DNA of 64,000 nt, taken from NCBI GenBank assembly GCA_030762895.1, contig CM061070.1, positions 106,293,054-106,357,053 of the forward strand, in the 5' to 3' direction. The notes below the pieces were generated by a model, which did not search any database, had not been told where the DNA came from, and saw only the letters and a list, made by a program, of their open reading frames with translations. Within the stretch, counting starts at the first letter, position 1; every line of letters begins with the position of its first letter. This document shows, one piece after another, positions 1-11,800 of this stretch. The DNA comes from Sophora flavescens. Taxonomy: Eukaryota; Streptophyta; Magnoliopsida; Fabales; Fabaceae. Made by a program: the position numbers and the translations under genes.

Positions 1-480
1 TTTTTAACGTTTAGTTTTTGGTTAACTGACGTAAACCTTTATCGTCTAATGTATATTTTCCACTAGTAGAGCTCTTGTTAGAGATGGTATTAGATGGAGT
101 ATTGGAAGAGGTGATCAAATCCCAGTTATTGATACCCCCTGGCTGCGTGATCGGGGACATGTGCATGGGCTGCCCATGGCACATAGTCATTTAGTCAACC
201 TGCGAGTGAAAGATTTATGGCTCCCATATGTGAAAAGCTGGAATGAGGCTTATGTTACGTCAGTTTTTTTTGCATGAAGAGGCACATAGGGTCATTGCAA
301 CTCCTCTTACGAGTTTAGTGCATCATGACCGCATTGTTTGGGTTCCTGATTCCAGTGGCATTTATTCGGTTAAGTCAGCATATAAACTAGCTCTTAATTC
401 CTTGGTGGACTCTTTGGAGCTTCGTGATGATGGAGATTGGATGATTATTTGGAAGTTTAAAGTTCCTCCTAGGTTAAAAT
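1..480 (+). pseudogene. LINE reverse-transcriptase 3' (zf-RVT) remnant
   Basis: This is a decayed piece of the 3' part of a plant L1-type LINE polyprotein. Translation from about 61 gives RDGIRWSIGRGDQIPV and later WVPDSSGIYSVKSAYKLA and WKFKVPPRLK, which resemble the linker and start of the zinc-binding domain (zf-RVT) that follows the reverse transcriptase. The reading frame changes near 255-300, so the piece is not a functional ORF. No RT core or endonuclease is visible, and it may extend left of the window. The family call rests on motif recognition only. Confidence 0.6.
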
Positions 481-1214
481 ATTCCTATGGAGAGCTTGTA
501 GAAGGTGTTGACCGACTCGAATTCAGCTCCAAAGTAGAGGTATTTCTTGCTCTAGCTTATGTCTTTCTCCCTCGACCCTCAATCTAGTGCAGGCCATGTT
601 ACATACCGTTAGCCCCTTAGCACTTATCAACAACAACAAGCAATGTAGATTAATGTTTGATTCCTGACAAAACATATAAATTGGTGATCTCAACGTCTCG
701 AAAGACATTAATATCTGACTATTGACTAGACGATATCAGTGCACCTAAAAAAATAGATAATTTGGTTTACACCAAAAAATTATAAAAAAAGAAAAGAAAG
801 AGAAAGAGATTAATTGGTTTCTTGTTCATGGTCACTTGATGCCATGGTGGTTTGATACATTGATTAGAATCGCATATAAGTTTTACTGTATCCTTTAAAA
901 GTATTTTTTAATATTTAATAAAAATATTGAATAAAAAAGAAAATACATTTAACATATCTTAGGAATATATGAAGTATTTATTTTTATTTAATAATGCTAT
1001 AAAATTTGTCATTTATTTTTTTCTCATTGACTTTGTTTTGTTGCAAAAACATATAATTAATAATTAATGAGTCGGTTTTTGCATTTGAATAATGGAAAGT
1101 CCATTTGATTGAGAGTTTTTTTGGTACACGTAGTAACCCCTTCTCTCTCAGTCTCAGGTATCAAGTGAAGCTCATAATCTAATGTCAGGATGTGTGAGGC
1201 TCTCGATGGAATTT
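481..1214. other. AT-rich intergenic stretch
   Basis: No gene, RNA or clear repeat boundary was recognised. The stretch is AT-rich with short homopurine runs (about 785-810). It lies between the LINE remnant and the repeat that received the solo LTR. Confidence 0.4.
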
Positions 1215-1428
1215 AAAGCCTAAATTAATCTCTTGTCGTCAAATTATTTTTAAATATTTAATGTGATTCTTAAGTTTTTAAAATATTTATTTTGGTCTCT
1301 TAATTTCTAAAACTTATTCAAATAGGTCGTTCCGTCAAGTTGACTAACGGCGATATCATACCTAATGCCACGTGGCATTAAATTTAATATTTTTTAATAC
1401 CACGTGACATTAAATTTAATAGGCTAAT
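1215..1428. repeat. Diverged half of a foldback (MITE-like) repeat
   Basis: The stretch resembles, with divergence, the first arm of the foldback element at 15194-15424: it shares the phrases tttttaaaatatttattttggtc and a downstream cgtcaagttgac-like stretch. It ends with GCTAA (1424-1428), the left copy of the target-site duplication of the solo LTR. Whether it is a separate MITE copy or part of a larger one is unclear. Confidence 0.4.
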
Positions 1429-1641
1429 GATCAGCCACTGGCTCATTTAGTTTTATGACTAGTATGACCGTGGTTTTGTGCCAATTATATATCGTTTTCG
1501 TCAAAATTAGACTTGATTGTCTTTAAGCATCATTTTGAGTCGTTTAAGTATTTTTAGGTTAATTTAGTTGATTTAGAGTCAAATAAAGCACTTATGCTAT
1601 TTCTTATTTTCAGGTTAATAAAGTGAAATAATTATGGATCT

Positions 1642-1923
1642 TTCGCCCCGCGAGAAGGCATTCGCCTCGCGAACCTGAAGCGTGACTGTTCCAGAATTTG
1701 CAATCCTCTCTGTCTCGCCCCGCGAAACATGACTCGCCTCGCGAGTAATCCAACCCTGAAGACCAGGAGTCAGCACGGCTTATCCATGTTGAAGGTCACG
1801 GGCGTTACAGTTTGGAATTTGAAGAGTCTCGCCTCGCGAATGATCAGCTCGCCTCGCGAGCTCGCCAAACACTGAAGACTGTTCGCATTATTCGCCTCGC
1901 GAAGGTGTGCTCGCCTTGCGAGC
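1642..1923 (+). promoter_or_regulatory. Four-pair array of the TCGCCTCGCGA motif in the solo-LTR U3
   Basis: Eight copies of a 14-bp motif of form YTCGCCYCGCGARN start at 1642, 1661, 1714, 1733, 1828, 1848, 1891 and 1910. They form four pairs with 19, 19, 20 and 19 bp between starts. The array ends about 20 bp upstream of a TATA-like box (1943-1950). The pair layout is the same as in the LTR at 57857, which suggests selection on spacing. A promoter or enhancer role is inferred from position; the binding protein is unknown. Confidence 0.7.
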
Positions 1924-1942
1924 TCGTGGAATTCAGAAACTG

Positions 1943-1950
1943 TATTTAAA
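1943..1950 (+). promoter_or_regulatory. TATA-like box of the solo LTR
   Basis: TATTTAAA lies 33 bp downstream of the start of the last motif copy. The Athila-family LTR at 57857 has TATATATT at the same distance from its last motif. Both are followed by a similar ggcagaa sequence, as expected near the U3/R boundary. Confidence 0.6.
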
Positions 1951-2580
1951 CCTGTTTGAAGGCAGAACTGAGGAGTTGTTTAGTTTTTTGTCTTTTGTTT
2001 TCTTTTAGTTTAGATAGCTGCGTTATTTTTGTCATGGAGAGCTAGTCTCCTAGGATTAGTCTGCTGTAATTGGGTTCCATTTACACTTGAGGTTCTGTAA
2101 TTCCTGTTTTCATTTGTGTGAACACCTAATTTTGTCCGGTTCCTCTTAACAAGCTAACTTAAATAAACCAATACATCTGGCTTCTGATTAAAAAATAATA
2201 ATAATAAATCATAATAATAATAATGAAAATAAAATAAATAAATAGATAGGATTTGTCAGAAATTTTTTTTTCCCAACAAACAAAATCCCCATAATGATCT
2301 TTCTCCTTCAGTTTTTTTCTTTAACCAACATACTCCCAGGTTTTTTTGAGCTTAACCAGAAAAGCAACAGCCATTGGGAAGCTGGTCCAACCACCAGAAC
2401 AGTTCCCCACAAGGCTCAAGTCATCAAACACCATTTTTGGATAAGTTCTCAGAGCACCAGTGCATAGATCAGAGGAAGAGAATACATAAATGGAAATTGA
2501 AAGGGGACTAGAGGAAGATGAACCACTGCAACACTCCATTAATCTGGTCCCAAGGAGGAGGCAGAGTTCATCTACTTCTC

Positions 2581-2588
2581 TATAAATA
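2581..2588 (+). promoter_or_regulatory. TATA box of the Ogre-like LTR
   Basis: TATAAATA sits in the U3-like part of the 5' LTR, upstream of the GC-rich segment, and is the best candidate pol II promoter of the element. The 3' LTR has lost this part. Confidence 0.6.
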
Positions 2589-3848
2589 CCAAATCAAAAA
2601 CACAAGTAAAGGGGAGGAAAAAAAACAAAAAAGAGGAGTTTATCTTCCTGCTTGCATCTTCCCTGTTTCTCCATCTTCCTGCTTGCATCCACTCCTTCCC
2701 TACTGTAGCTTCATCTTCCTCCTCCCTCTCCCCTGCTGTCCAGATCGCGCCGCCCAGTCCAGCCGCCGCCGCCGTTCACCGTTCGCTGATGTGAGGAGGA
2801 GAGGAAGACCGGATCCGCCCAGTCCATCATCCACGCCTCCACCACGTTCAACCCGGACCCGCTCCGTCCAGATCCGAAGCTGCCACCGGAAGTTGCAGAG
2901 CCGCCGCGCAATCGCCGGTTCCCTCCACCACGAACGGCCGTGCCTCACCACGAACCAGATCCGTGCTTCTAGTTCGTCTTCCACCCCGCGTCCTCCGCCG
3001 ATACCACCACCATCCCTGCTGCGAGCTCCGCCCCTGTCCACGCCTCCTCCACCGCTCCTCCGTGCAACCACCACGACCTCCACCACTGGGAGTTGCAGAC
3101 CCGCGAGCTCCGCCCCTATCCACGCCTTCTTCGCTGTCCAGCCGCTCCAGATCGTATCAGAACCACGAGTCGTTGCCGTAGCCCACCCCAGATCCACGCT
3201 CCTCGCCACCGTTCCGGCCAGCCGCTGCTCTCCGGCGTCCGCACAAGGGTGGGGGGTTAAGGTTCCTCTTTTGGTTTGTCACTCTCTCACTGTAACTTCA
3301 CATTGTTTCTGTCACTGGGTTTTTATCTTTCTAATTTGTTTTATATTGGTAGCAAGCAAGGCATTATTTCTCCCCTTTTACTTGATACGTGTGCTTACTG
3401 CTTCAAATGTCATGCCCCTGTTTTTGAAAGGTGACTAGTGAGAAAGCTTTTTACTTTATTCTTTTTTTTAAAAAAAAAAGGGAAAAGAAAAAGTTATAAA
3501 AAAAAATAGAATCTTTTTTTAAAATTCATGCAACAATCTACAATGTTGATGTATGATTCTTTTTCATTCTCAAGTGTTGTATGAATTGTAAGGGTTCACC
3601 GTATAGCTCTGCTATCTTGGACTCTGTGCAAAAGTGAATTTATTCTGAAATAAAATCTTTTTTTAAATAAAATCAAAACAAAATCAAATCTTTTTATCAA
3701 AAATTAAAAATCAACAAACTAATCAAAATTTTCTAAAGAGAACTACGTGGCTTTGAGTTTCCCATCGCACCCGGGAATACGTAGGAGCAAGATAAATCAT
3801 CTTGTCGGGCCAAAACTAAATTTTCCCTTTTTGTATCTCCTTTTTATG

Positions 3849-4140
3849 TTAAAATAATTAATCAAAAATTAAACTTTTCTATTTTTAGGGATGCTCTATG
3901 GACACGGTGCCATGTTCAGTCCCTTAGATTTGAGGTTGCCCTGTGGACTCATGTGCCACGTTCAACCCCATTTAATTAATTTTCCTTTTTTTTGCATCCC
4001 GTTTTTTCGTTAAAATAATTAATCAAAAAGTTAAACTTTTCCTTTTTAGGGATGCTCTATGGACACGGTGCCATGTTCAGTCCCTTAGATTTGAGGTTGC
4101 CCTGTGGACTCATGTGCCATGTTCAACCTCATTTAGTTTT
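3849..4140 (+). repeat. Two-copy tandem repeat (about 161-bp period) inside the LTR
   Basis: A unit beginning ttaaaataattaatc and containing gggatgctctatggacac starts at 3849 and again at about 4010; the second copy is slightly shorter. The same duplication is present in the 3' LTR (about 14022-14312), so it predates the insertion. Confidence 0.8.
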
Positions 4141-4489
4141 TATAAACAATAATTTTAAAAAACGTAAAAAATTAATAAAATATTAAAAATATTAAAAATA
4201 AAAGAATAATTCTTTCTTGTAAATAATTTTTGGGGTAAAATAAATATTTAAGAGGTTATTAAAATGATTTTTGCACAATTAACTTGAGGTACCGTTTTTA
4301 AACGGGCGACGTAGGGTGCTAATACCTTCCCTACTCGTAACCGACTCCCGAACTCATCTCTATCTTTTTTAGACCAATTTTCCTTAAAATAAATGGTTTT
4401 CCCAATGTTTTTCCTAAATAAAATATTGGTGGCGACTCCTCTGTTTTTATCCATTTTTCGTGCATCCCGGACGGGACGGTCGCGACAGT

Positions 4490-4507
4490 TGGCGACTCCG
4501 CTGGGGA
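4490..4507 (+). promoter_or_regulatory. Primer binding site, tRNA-Arg type
   Basis: TGGCGACTCCGCTGGGGA follows the LTR end by two bases. Ogre elements are known to use a tRNA-Arg primer with this kind of sequence. It marks the start of minus-strand DNA synthesis. Confidence 0.8.
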
Positions 4508-5508
4508 CGACTTTGAGAGTCAGGCCTATCATAGTTGGTTGTGAAAATTTTATTTTATTTTATTTTAATTTTTTTATTTTTTTTTTCTCTTCTTTTTTTA
4601 AAAAAAAAAAACAGCTTTGAAAATATTTGTTTTACCTTTTTTTTTTTTTTTTTTAATGCTTCCATAATTGCTTTTGTATATTCTTGCAACCTTAGGGTAG
4701 AGAACTTTTGTATTTGTGTTGTTTGTTCCCTTTTGCAGGCTTGGGGTAGTTTTATTTTAGTAGGTTTTTGTGAAGGTTTGTGTGCTCCCATCACACACAT
4801 CACTATCACAACTTGCACACACTTTTGGCTCTATACCCGAGCTTGTTCAAAACTCAAGGATTAGGCGGTGTCTCGACATTGTCATTGAAGAGGTCTCGTA
4901 CCTCCCTGACATTTGTTGATTCACCACTCAGGTTGTACCCGATATCATGGGATGGTCATATTGAGAGGGTTTATCCCTACTTGTGACTAGATTCATGAAT
5001 CGGATCCTTATCTTTCGGGATAGGGACAATCTGGGAACCATGGCTTTTAGAAGTCTAGACCCTACCTAATTTTCACTGATAGAGCAAACTTAGTAGCCAA
5101 CCTGTTTAGAGTCATTACCTCAGGTTTTTCCAACCCTAAGTTTTACCCAATTTAGGACAAAGGGAGCATACTCTTTCTCTCTCTCCATTTTTTTTCTGGC
5201 ATCATAAACATAAATTGCCATGCACATACATATTTATTATGAAGTTTTCAAAAAAAAGGGAAAAGGGGGCGACACATCGTCGCTCCAAGCCCGAATGGCA
5301 TGTTCGAATATTATTGCACTTCTAATAAGCGGCGTGTCATAGTGAAGGTAGTGCATTGACAACATACCCGACATAGGGTTCCCAACCCTACTGGGGTTCA
5401 TGCTACATGATGCATGTAGGCCATTTTTTTTCGTGTGTTTTATTTCTAATTTTTTCTTTATTTGTGTTTCTTGACAGGAAGACCTTAGTATTAATCTTAT
5501 AGCAAAGA

Positions 5509-7381
5509 ATGGAAGGACCAAGCGTCGGAAAGAGTACTAGCAATGCAAGCAGTTCCAAGAAGAGCATAAAGATCGACGTGACACTCAATGATGTTCAGAG
5601 CTTATGGGAAATTAGTCAACAAATGTCAGAAAAGGCACGTTCGAACTTTAACAACAAGTATGGGAGGATACTAGATCTATTACGTATTCCGGTGGATGCC
5701 CCCGCTCTAAGTGCGTTCGCTCAGTATTGGAACTCAACTTTGAGATGTTTTGAATTGCCTGACCTAGATGTAACTCCCACCATAGAGGAGTATGCTTACA
5801 TGCTGAGACTGCCTATCCAAAAGGAATCACGTGTCTATTTGTATTATGGACAATATGTGGCAGATGGGAAGATAGCAAGTCTGTTGGAACTTAAACCGGA
5901 ACAATTGGATAAAGTGGAAAAAGGAAACACTACGGGCTTGAAGAGGCGATTCTTGGAAGGTTATCTTAGGGAGTTGGCTCAACAACAACGACGGGTTCTT
6001 TTTAATAGGTTGTTGGCTCTCCTCATCTACGGACTGGTGCTTTTTTCCCTTTATTCCGGATGTGATTGATCGATCAGCCATGGACGTCTTCTACAGAGTT
6101 GAGGAATATGGGGTGAATTTAGTCCCTGCTATCCTAGCTGAGACTTTTCTCTCACTACAAGTTTGTCATCAGAATCAACAAGGAAAGTTGCGGTGCTGTG
6201 CACCAATGTTATATGTTTGGATTATGACTCACTTGTATGCTGGAAACAAAATTGATAGAACGGATGACCCGTTGAAAGGATTCATTCGCATGCCGCTAAA
6301 GTCACGCAAACTATATGAATGGAAACAAGAGTTTGATCAGGTCGACTCACGTTCATTTAGATGGATGTGCCCATGGTACAATGGGGATTCCGTTATATTC
6401 AGTTGTGGAGGTTTCTCGAATGTCCCATTGATGGGACCCAGAGGATATGTGTCATATTCACCAGCTCTAGTAATGTGCCAACTCAGGTGGACACAAGATG
6501 AACCCCCAAAAGAGCTGCTGGGTGGAGCATATTTCCTATATCAAGAATGTGAAAGCATCAAGAGTCAGACAATGGCAATAAGGTCAGCATGGAACAATAT
6601 TCACATAAATGGGCGTGATGAGTTAGGAAGGCGGATCATAGCTCGAACAAAAAGATATGAAGCATGGAGAGAGGCAAGAAGGGGGTGTCCTTCAAAACCG
6701 GAACCCCACCTGATCTTGAAAACAATCCTCTTCTGAGAAGATCAAATGCTGGAAAAAATTGAAATTCTAAAAGCTCAGATGGGGGTTTTGGATGAAAAGA
6801 ACCAAGTTGCAGAAGTAACTATCGTCAAGCTCCAAAGCCAGGTGCAAAAACTGAATTTACAGATCGAGAATTTGAGAAGTGAATGTGCCGATTCCTACGA
6901 AGCCCCGAGTCGCATGAAAAGGGCAAGAAAAGAGAAAGAAGCAGTGATCCAAGAGTTGCAAGCAAAGGTGGAGTGTCAAGAAAACATGCTAGTCGGAATT
7001 CTAAAGAAGAAAGAAGAGCTTGAGTGGGACGTAGGGATTCATGTCGAAACAATACAAATATTAAAGGAGAGAGTTGGATCTCTACAAGAATCCTTGGCCC
7101 AGACCGAACTTTACTCTGATCGAGGATGGAACGAAGCTGCTAGATATCGTCAATTATTAACAGAAGCTAATGAAAGGGAAAATTGGCTCAGGACCAAAAT
7201 GCAAGAAAATGAAAGAGGAGAAGCTCAACGTCACGCAGAATGGGTAAAGGGATGGAAATTGGTTGTAAGGGATGTGATCTATGAAAGGGAAGCATGGAGA
7301 AGAAAATATGAAGACATGATTGGTAGAATTCAATATCATACTTCCCAGTTGGTGGATCGATTTGAAGAAGTATCAATTTAG
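5509..7381 (+). pseudogene. Ogre-type ORF1 (unknown function), frameshifted
   Basis: An extra ORF upstream of gag, as in Ogre elements. It opens with ATG at 5509 after a long leader. Three successive reading-frame blocks (5509-6069, 6062-6736, 6746-7381) read like one broken protein of roughly 620 residues. The first two blocks contain phrases such as PTIEEYAYMLRLP and WNSTLRCFELPDLD, which recall plant-mobile-domain-like or Tat ORF1 proteins. The third is a long charged coiled coil (repeated E/K/Q/L heptad-like pattern). Frame changes near 6065 and 6740 make it non-functional unless they are sequencing errors. The family's function is not established. Confidence 0.7.
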
Positions 7382-7649
7382 GTCTACAAGAACCCTTTCC
7401 TCCAAATACCACTGGAGGTGACTGAGTTCTTCAAGCATTTTGGGAAGCTTGCAAAGGGATTCAGGAAAAAGAAGATGAAGCTCTTGGCATAGTATTTTGA
7501 GGTCCCCAAAGATGGGTTAGAAATATGAAAACTCTCGATGTATTGTTTTTCTAGTTGACCAAAGACTCATGTTTGTATTGCAACATCCATCCAATGAAAT
7601 AGAAGTTTTCATCAATTTTTGTGGAATGCTCTCTCTTTTTCCAGATGAT

Positions 7650-7820
7650 ATCTGTCGAGGAGTGAATTCTCCCTTAGATACTTCATCAACTATATTTTTA
7701 CCCTAAAAACGATGTGTTTTCCGCGTAAAAATATGGGTATCATCAAACAATGACATTGCTAGTACAAGATGTGGTCTATCGAGGAGTGAATTCTCCCTTG
7801 GACTCGACATCAACTGCAAT
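7650..7820 (+). repeat. Direct repeat between ORF1 and gag
   Basis: The phrase tcgaggagtgaattctccct occurs at about 7655 and again at about 7778, each followed by a similar catcaact stretch. It lies in the non-coding gap between ORF1 and gag (7382-8037). Its role is unknown; leader RNA structure or packaging are possibilities only. Confidence 0.6.
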
Positions 7821-8037
7821 CAAGCTAGAGGAATTATACCACTAGATTTGATTGCAGGATGAGTATTCTTGCTATAAGTATATGCGACGGTCTTCCTATC
7901 AAAAATGGAGTTTAATTGGTTTATGCTCTTTCTTTTGATTTTATTCATTTATTCTTTCTTTTATTAAATAAAACAGTGTGGTTTTTTGAACAATTGCTCC
8001 AAGACACCCTTATCACACTCGATCACAGGCAAGAGCC

Positions 8038-10707
8038 ATGGCGGATGAACTAGAAGAAGTTCAAGTGATCAGGGATGAAGTCAGTCAAATCAAAGATCAG
8101 ATGGCTAAGATGATGGAGATCCTACAAGAAATGCAAAAGGAGAAGAACACAGAGGAGAACCCTCCAGCCTCGAACGAAGGACAGCCAGCCACACACCTCA
8201 TCCCGCCCGGTTTTCTCTCAGATTCCTATTCAAGGCTTCAACCAACCAGGGGCCATGATGCCTCTCAACCCAACTCATTTTCCATTTGACTTGAACAATC
8301 CCCCATACGGTTTGCCTCGTGGGTTTGTACCACCAACAGCCCCCAGTCCACAAGATGGTATTCAGAACTCCGAACACATCACTCAAGCACAAATTCCCAC
8401 CAATACTGTCGAAATACCGCAAGCACAGAATGTCAACTCTGAGATGGTAACACCCCGATAGTGACACCCATCTGTCAATCCAAGGCCCCCACAATAAACC
8501 GTACATTATGGACCCGTGGGGCTCAAATGATGCCAAACTTCGGTTCCTCCTCCATGCCATATTCATTTCCCCATAATATGTACGGAGAAGCTCCGGTGAA
8601 TCAGTCGGGGGGGGATTCCCAGTCTAAAGAAAAGCTGGAAGTACTAGAGGAAAGATTGCGGGCCATCGAAGGGGTAAATAGTTATGGTCTTCGGGATGCC
8701 TCGGAACTCTGTCTGGTGCCAAATGTTGTAATTCCGCCGAAATTTAAGGTGCCTGATTTTGACAAATACCGGGGAACCACTTGTCCCAAGAACCATTTGA
8801 CCATGTATGTTAGGAAGATGGCGTCACATGCCCGAGATGATAAACTCTTGATTCACTTCTTCCAAGACAGCTTGACCGGGGCAGCTTCAAATTGGTATAC
8901 GCATCTCGAGCGGGCACACATCCGATCCTTCAAAGATCTAGCAGATGCATTCCTGAAGCAGTACAAGTACAATGTTGACATGGCTCCCGATAGGATGCAA
9001 CTCCAAAATATGTCAAAAAGGGATGTAGAGACTTTCAAAGAATACGCGCAACGATGGAGGGAACTGGCTGCTCAGGTGGAGCCTCCCTTAGCTGAGAAGG
9101 AAATCGTAGCAATGTTCATTGATACACTCCAGTCGCCTTTCTATGATAGGATGATTGGGAGTGTGTCATCAAATTTTTCTGACATGGTCATCATCGGCGA
9201 GAGAATTGAAAGTGGAATGAGGAATGGCAAGATCGTTGAGACTTGATGAGGGAACGGCCCAAAGAAAACCCCATTCGTGAAAAAGAAGGAAGGAGAGGCA
9301 CATGCAGTAACCTTGGAACAGAAGAAACCGAACCAATGGAGACCAAACCAAACACCCGCCTTCCATGCCCAATACGCCCCATATTACCAACCACCTCCAT
9401 ATCACCAAGCCAACCAGCCATACATCGCTGCAACCTCGCAATTTCCAAACCCTCAACAAATGGCTCCCTACCGACCATCATACCCTTCTCAGCCTCAAAC
9501 ACACCCCACCATGCCACCTCAAATCGTCCAGCCTCTAAATCCAAACCCAAACACCAGCCAAGAAAGACCACCATATAACCCGGAAAGAAAGCCAATGCGT
9601 TTTGACCCAATACCCATGACCTACACCGAACTATTCCGCCAACTTGTGAGCAAATCCGTGCTAACTCCTATCCCGACAAGACCACTAGACCCTCCTTATC
9701 CAAAGTGGTATGACCCAAATGCTCAATGTGAATATCACGATGGGGCCACAGGACATTCCACCGAGAGTTGTAGAGCTTTGAAGTTTAAGGTCCAAGACCT
9801 GATTAATGCCAAATGGTTGAGCTTTCAGAAGGATGCTCCAAATGTGGCACAGGGTCCTATGCCAAATCATGGGAGTTCGGGGGTCAATGCCATTGAGAGC
9901 TTCTTGGAACATACTCTAAAGAGTAAAGTGGCCGATGTTAGGACTCCTATGAGAGTTGTTCTTAGAGAGATGTGCAAATGTGGATTGACCCAAATCCCGG
10001 CCACGGAAGAAAAAGCTCTCGATGGAGAGATAAGGTGTGACTTTGATGGAAACATGGGGCATTCGATTGAAAACTGTTCAGAGTTTCGGCAAGTCGTGCA
10101 GCAGTTAATGGATATGAAGATTATCTTAATTGGTTGTGGATCAAATGAATGTGCCATTAATATGGTTGCTGAATCTACAACTTCCCCAACCCCAATTAAG
10201 ATGACCCCTTTTACTATTGTGGTTAATTCTCGGCCAGTTCCTGAGCAAGTCACTCCGAAACCAGTGGTGATATACTATACCGAGAAGAAACCTTTGCCGG
10301 TTCCAAGTGGGCCAACACCGATCGTCATCCGAGTTCCAAGTCCTTTCCCTTACAAGGACACCAAAGCGGTACCATGGAAGTATGAGATGCAGGTCCAACC
10401 CAATCCTTCCAACGGGACTACTGTGGTCACCAACATTTCAGGAATTGGTGGAATGACTAGGAGTGGTCGCATTTACACTCCAGAGGTATTGCGAAAAGGG
10501 GAAATAGAAAAGGAAGGAAAGGATCACAAAGGGAAAGAGAAGGTGGAAGAAATCCTAGATGACAAGGAAGCAAACGGGGGTGAGAATAAAAAGGGTGTAT
10601 CTGATGAGGAGGTAGGCGAATTCTTGAAGTTCATCAAGCAGAGTGAATATAGGGTTATGGATCGCTTAAATCGGACTCGGCTCGGATATCTCTTTTGTCT
10701 CTATTAA
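8038..10707 (+). pseudogene. Ogre-like gag (capsid/nucleocapsid region), frameshifted
   Basis: Gag packages the element RNA in virus-like particles. ATG at 8038 opens a coiled-coil start (EVQVIRDEVSQIKDQMAKMM). The retrotransposon gag domain lies at about 8740-9240 (KFKVPDFDKYRGTT, FFQDSLTGAASNWY, RDVETFKEYAQRWREL). A proline/glutamine-rich linker and two short Cys/His patches follow (CEYHDGATGHSTESC at about 9730; CDFDGNMGHSIENC at about 10040). Frame changes occur near 8250-8290, 8460 and 9245, and the frame closes at 10707. The phrase order matches Tat/Ogre gag proteins. Confidence 0.8.
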
Positions 10708-10719
10708 TGAACTCGAGCC

Positions 10720-11160
10720 ACACGTAAGAATCTTGATGAAGGTGTTGAATCAAGCGCATGTCTCCCATGACATCACAGTTGATAAGCTCGATAACATTGT
10801 AGGTAACATAGTTGCTAATAATTATGTCACTTTCACCGATGATGAAATACCAGCCGAAGGTATGGGACACAACAAGGCCTTGTGAAGTGTCGAGACCATG
10901 TCATGGCCAGGGTTCTCATTGATAATGGCTCTTCTTTGAATGTAATGCCAAAGTCAACACTGGCGAAGTTGCCTTTCGATGGAACTCATATGAAGCCAAG
11001 CACAATGATTGTAAGGGCTTTCGATGGCACCCGAAGGGAAGTCATGGGAGAAATTGAATTGCCCATTCAGATTGGCCCCTGCACCTTTGAAGTACTTTTC
11101 CAAGTAATGGACATCACACCAACATACAGTTGTCTCCTAGGACGACCATGGATCCATTAA
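10720..11160 (+). pseudogene. Ogre-like aspartic protease, frameshifted
   Basis: The retropepsin-like domain cleaves the gag-pol polyprotein. The catalytic segment reads VLIDNGSSLNVMPKSTL (from about 10910), with the Asp in D-N-G-S as usual for Tat-lineage proteases. The C-terminal marker CLLGRPWIH is at about 11132-11157. Upstream sequence (VLNQAHVSHDITVDKL, about 10740) is typical of the linker before the protease. Frame changes near 10690 and 10880 break it from gag. Confidence 0.8.
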
Positions 11161-11800
11161 ATGCCGGAGCTGTACCTTCCACATTGCACCAGAAGGTGAA
11201 GTTCATTGTTGATTGTAAGCTGATAATTGTCTTTGGAGAGGAGGATCTGTTAGTAAGCAAGCCATCAACAACCCCTTATATTGAAGCTGCCGAGGAAGCT
11301 CTCGAGACCGCCTTCCAATCACTTGAAATTGCCAATGCCACTTATGTTGGGGAGGGAGCTCCACTCTTGAAACCTCGGTCATCCAAAGCATCCATCATGA
11401 TGGCCAAGTTTATGCTTCAAGGAGGATACCAACCTAGAAGCGGTCTGGGGAATGATAGCCAAGGTGTCGCTGACATCCTCATGCTCACTGAGAACAGGGA
11501 TAGGTTTGGGTTGGGATACAAACCCACTAAGGCCGACAAGATGAGGGTGATAGAAGAGAAGAAAAGAAAGAGGTTGGCTCGGCTGGAAAATCGTGAATGC
11601 AAGGCTGAAAGGGTTCCCATCTGTGACATTCGACAGAGCTTCCGAAGCGTAGGGTTTGCATTCCTGGACCAAGCAACAGCTATTGAAGATGATTATCCTG
11701 CCGATCGTGGTATCAATCTGGTGTATCCATGCTCTCTGGATACAGAGCTCAACAATTGGGAGATCATTGAGTTCCCCAAGACCATAGGGTCCTTTTCAAA
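11161..11800 (+). pseudogene. Post-protease linker with G-patch-like segment
   Basis: The reading frame running to 11804 continues the polyprotein after the protease. It contains a glycine-spaced segment (MLQGGYQPRSGLGND, then RFGLGYKPTKAD) like the G-patch found between protease and RT in Tat/Ogre elements, and ends in a region (LVYPCSLDTELNNWEI) that normally leads into RT. Unspliced, it would stop at 11802-11804, one base into the intron described next. Confidence 0.75.

Larger units (their letters stand above)
1429..2116 (+). mobile_element. Left part of a solo LTR (Athila-like family), split by the Ogre insertion
   Basis: The segment begins TGATCAGCC and matches the start of the Athila-type LTR at 57857 (TGATAAGCC), with further similarity through the motif array and the sequence after the TATA box. 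It is preceded by GCTAA (1424-1428), and the right part (14667-15193) ends in CCA followed by the same GCTAA (15194-15198). The two parts total about 1215 bp. No internal retrotransposon sequence accompanies them, so this is a solo LTR, the usual product of LTR-LTR recombination. It is interrupted at ATTTG (2112-2116), the target duplication of the nested element. Confidence 0.85.
2117..4487 (+). repeat. 5' LTR of the Ogre-like element (2371 bp)
   Basis: It starts TGTGAACACC directly after the target duplication and ends CGCGACA, two bases before the primer binding site. A GC-rich, CpG-rich core (about 2740-3250) is open in several frames on both strands, but the translations are proline/serine/arginine-rich and low in complexity, so they are treated as non-coding. 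The 3' copy matches base for base over most of 2750-4487. Confidence 0.9.

Noticed and set aside
1642..1923. CAMTA-type CGCG box
   Set aside because: Most cores are TCGCGA or CCGCGA, which do not fit VCGCGB on both flanks; the motif is kept as unassigned.
2518..3438. 306-codon open frame in the Ogre 5' LTR, and long open frames opposite it
   Set aside because: It lies wholly within an LTR, is proline/serine/arginine-rich, is open on both strands because the DNA is GC-rich with few AT-type stops, and is disrupted in the 3' LTR copy.
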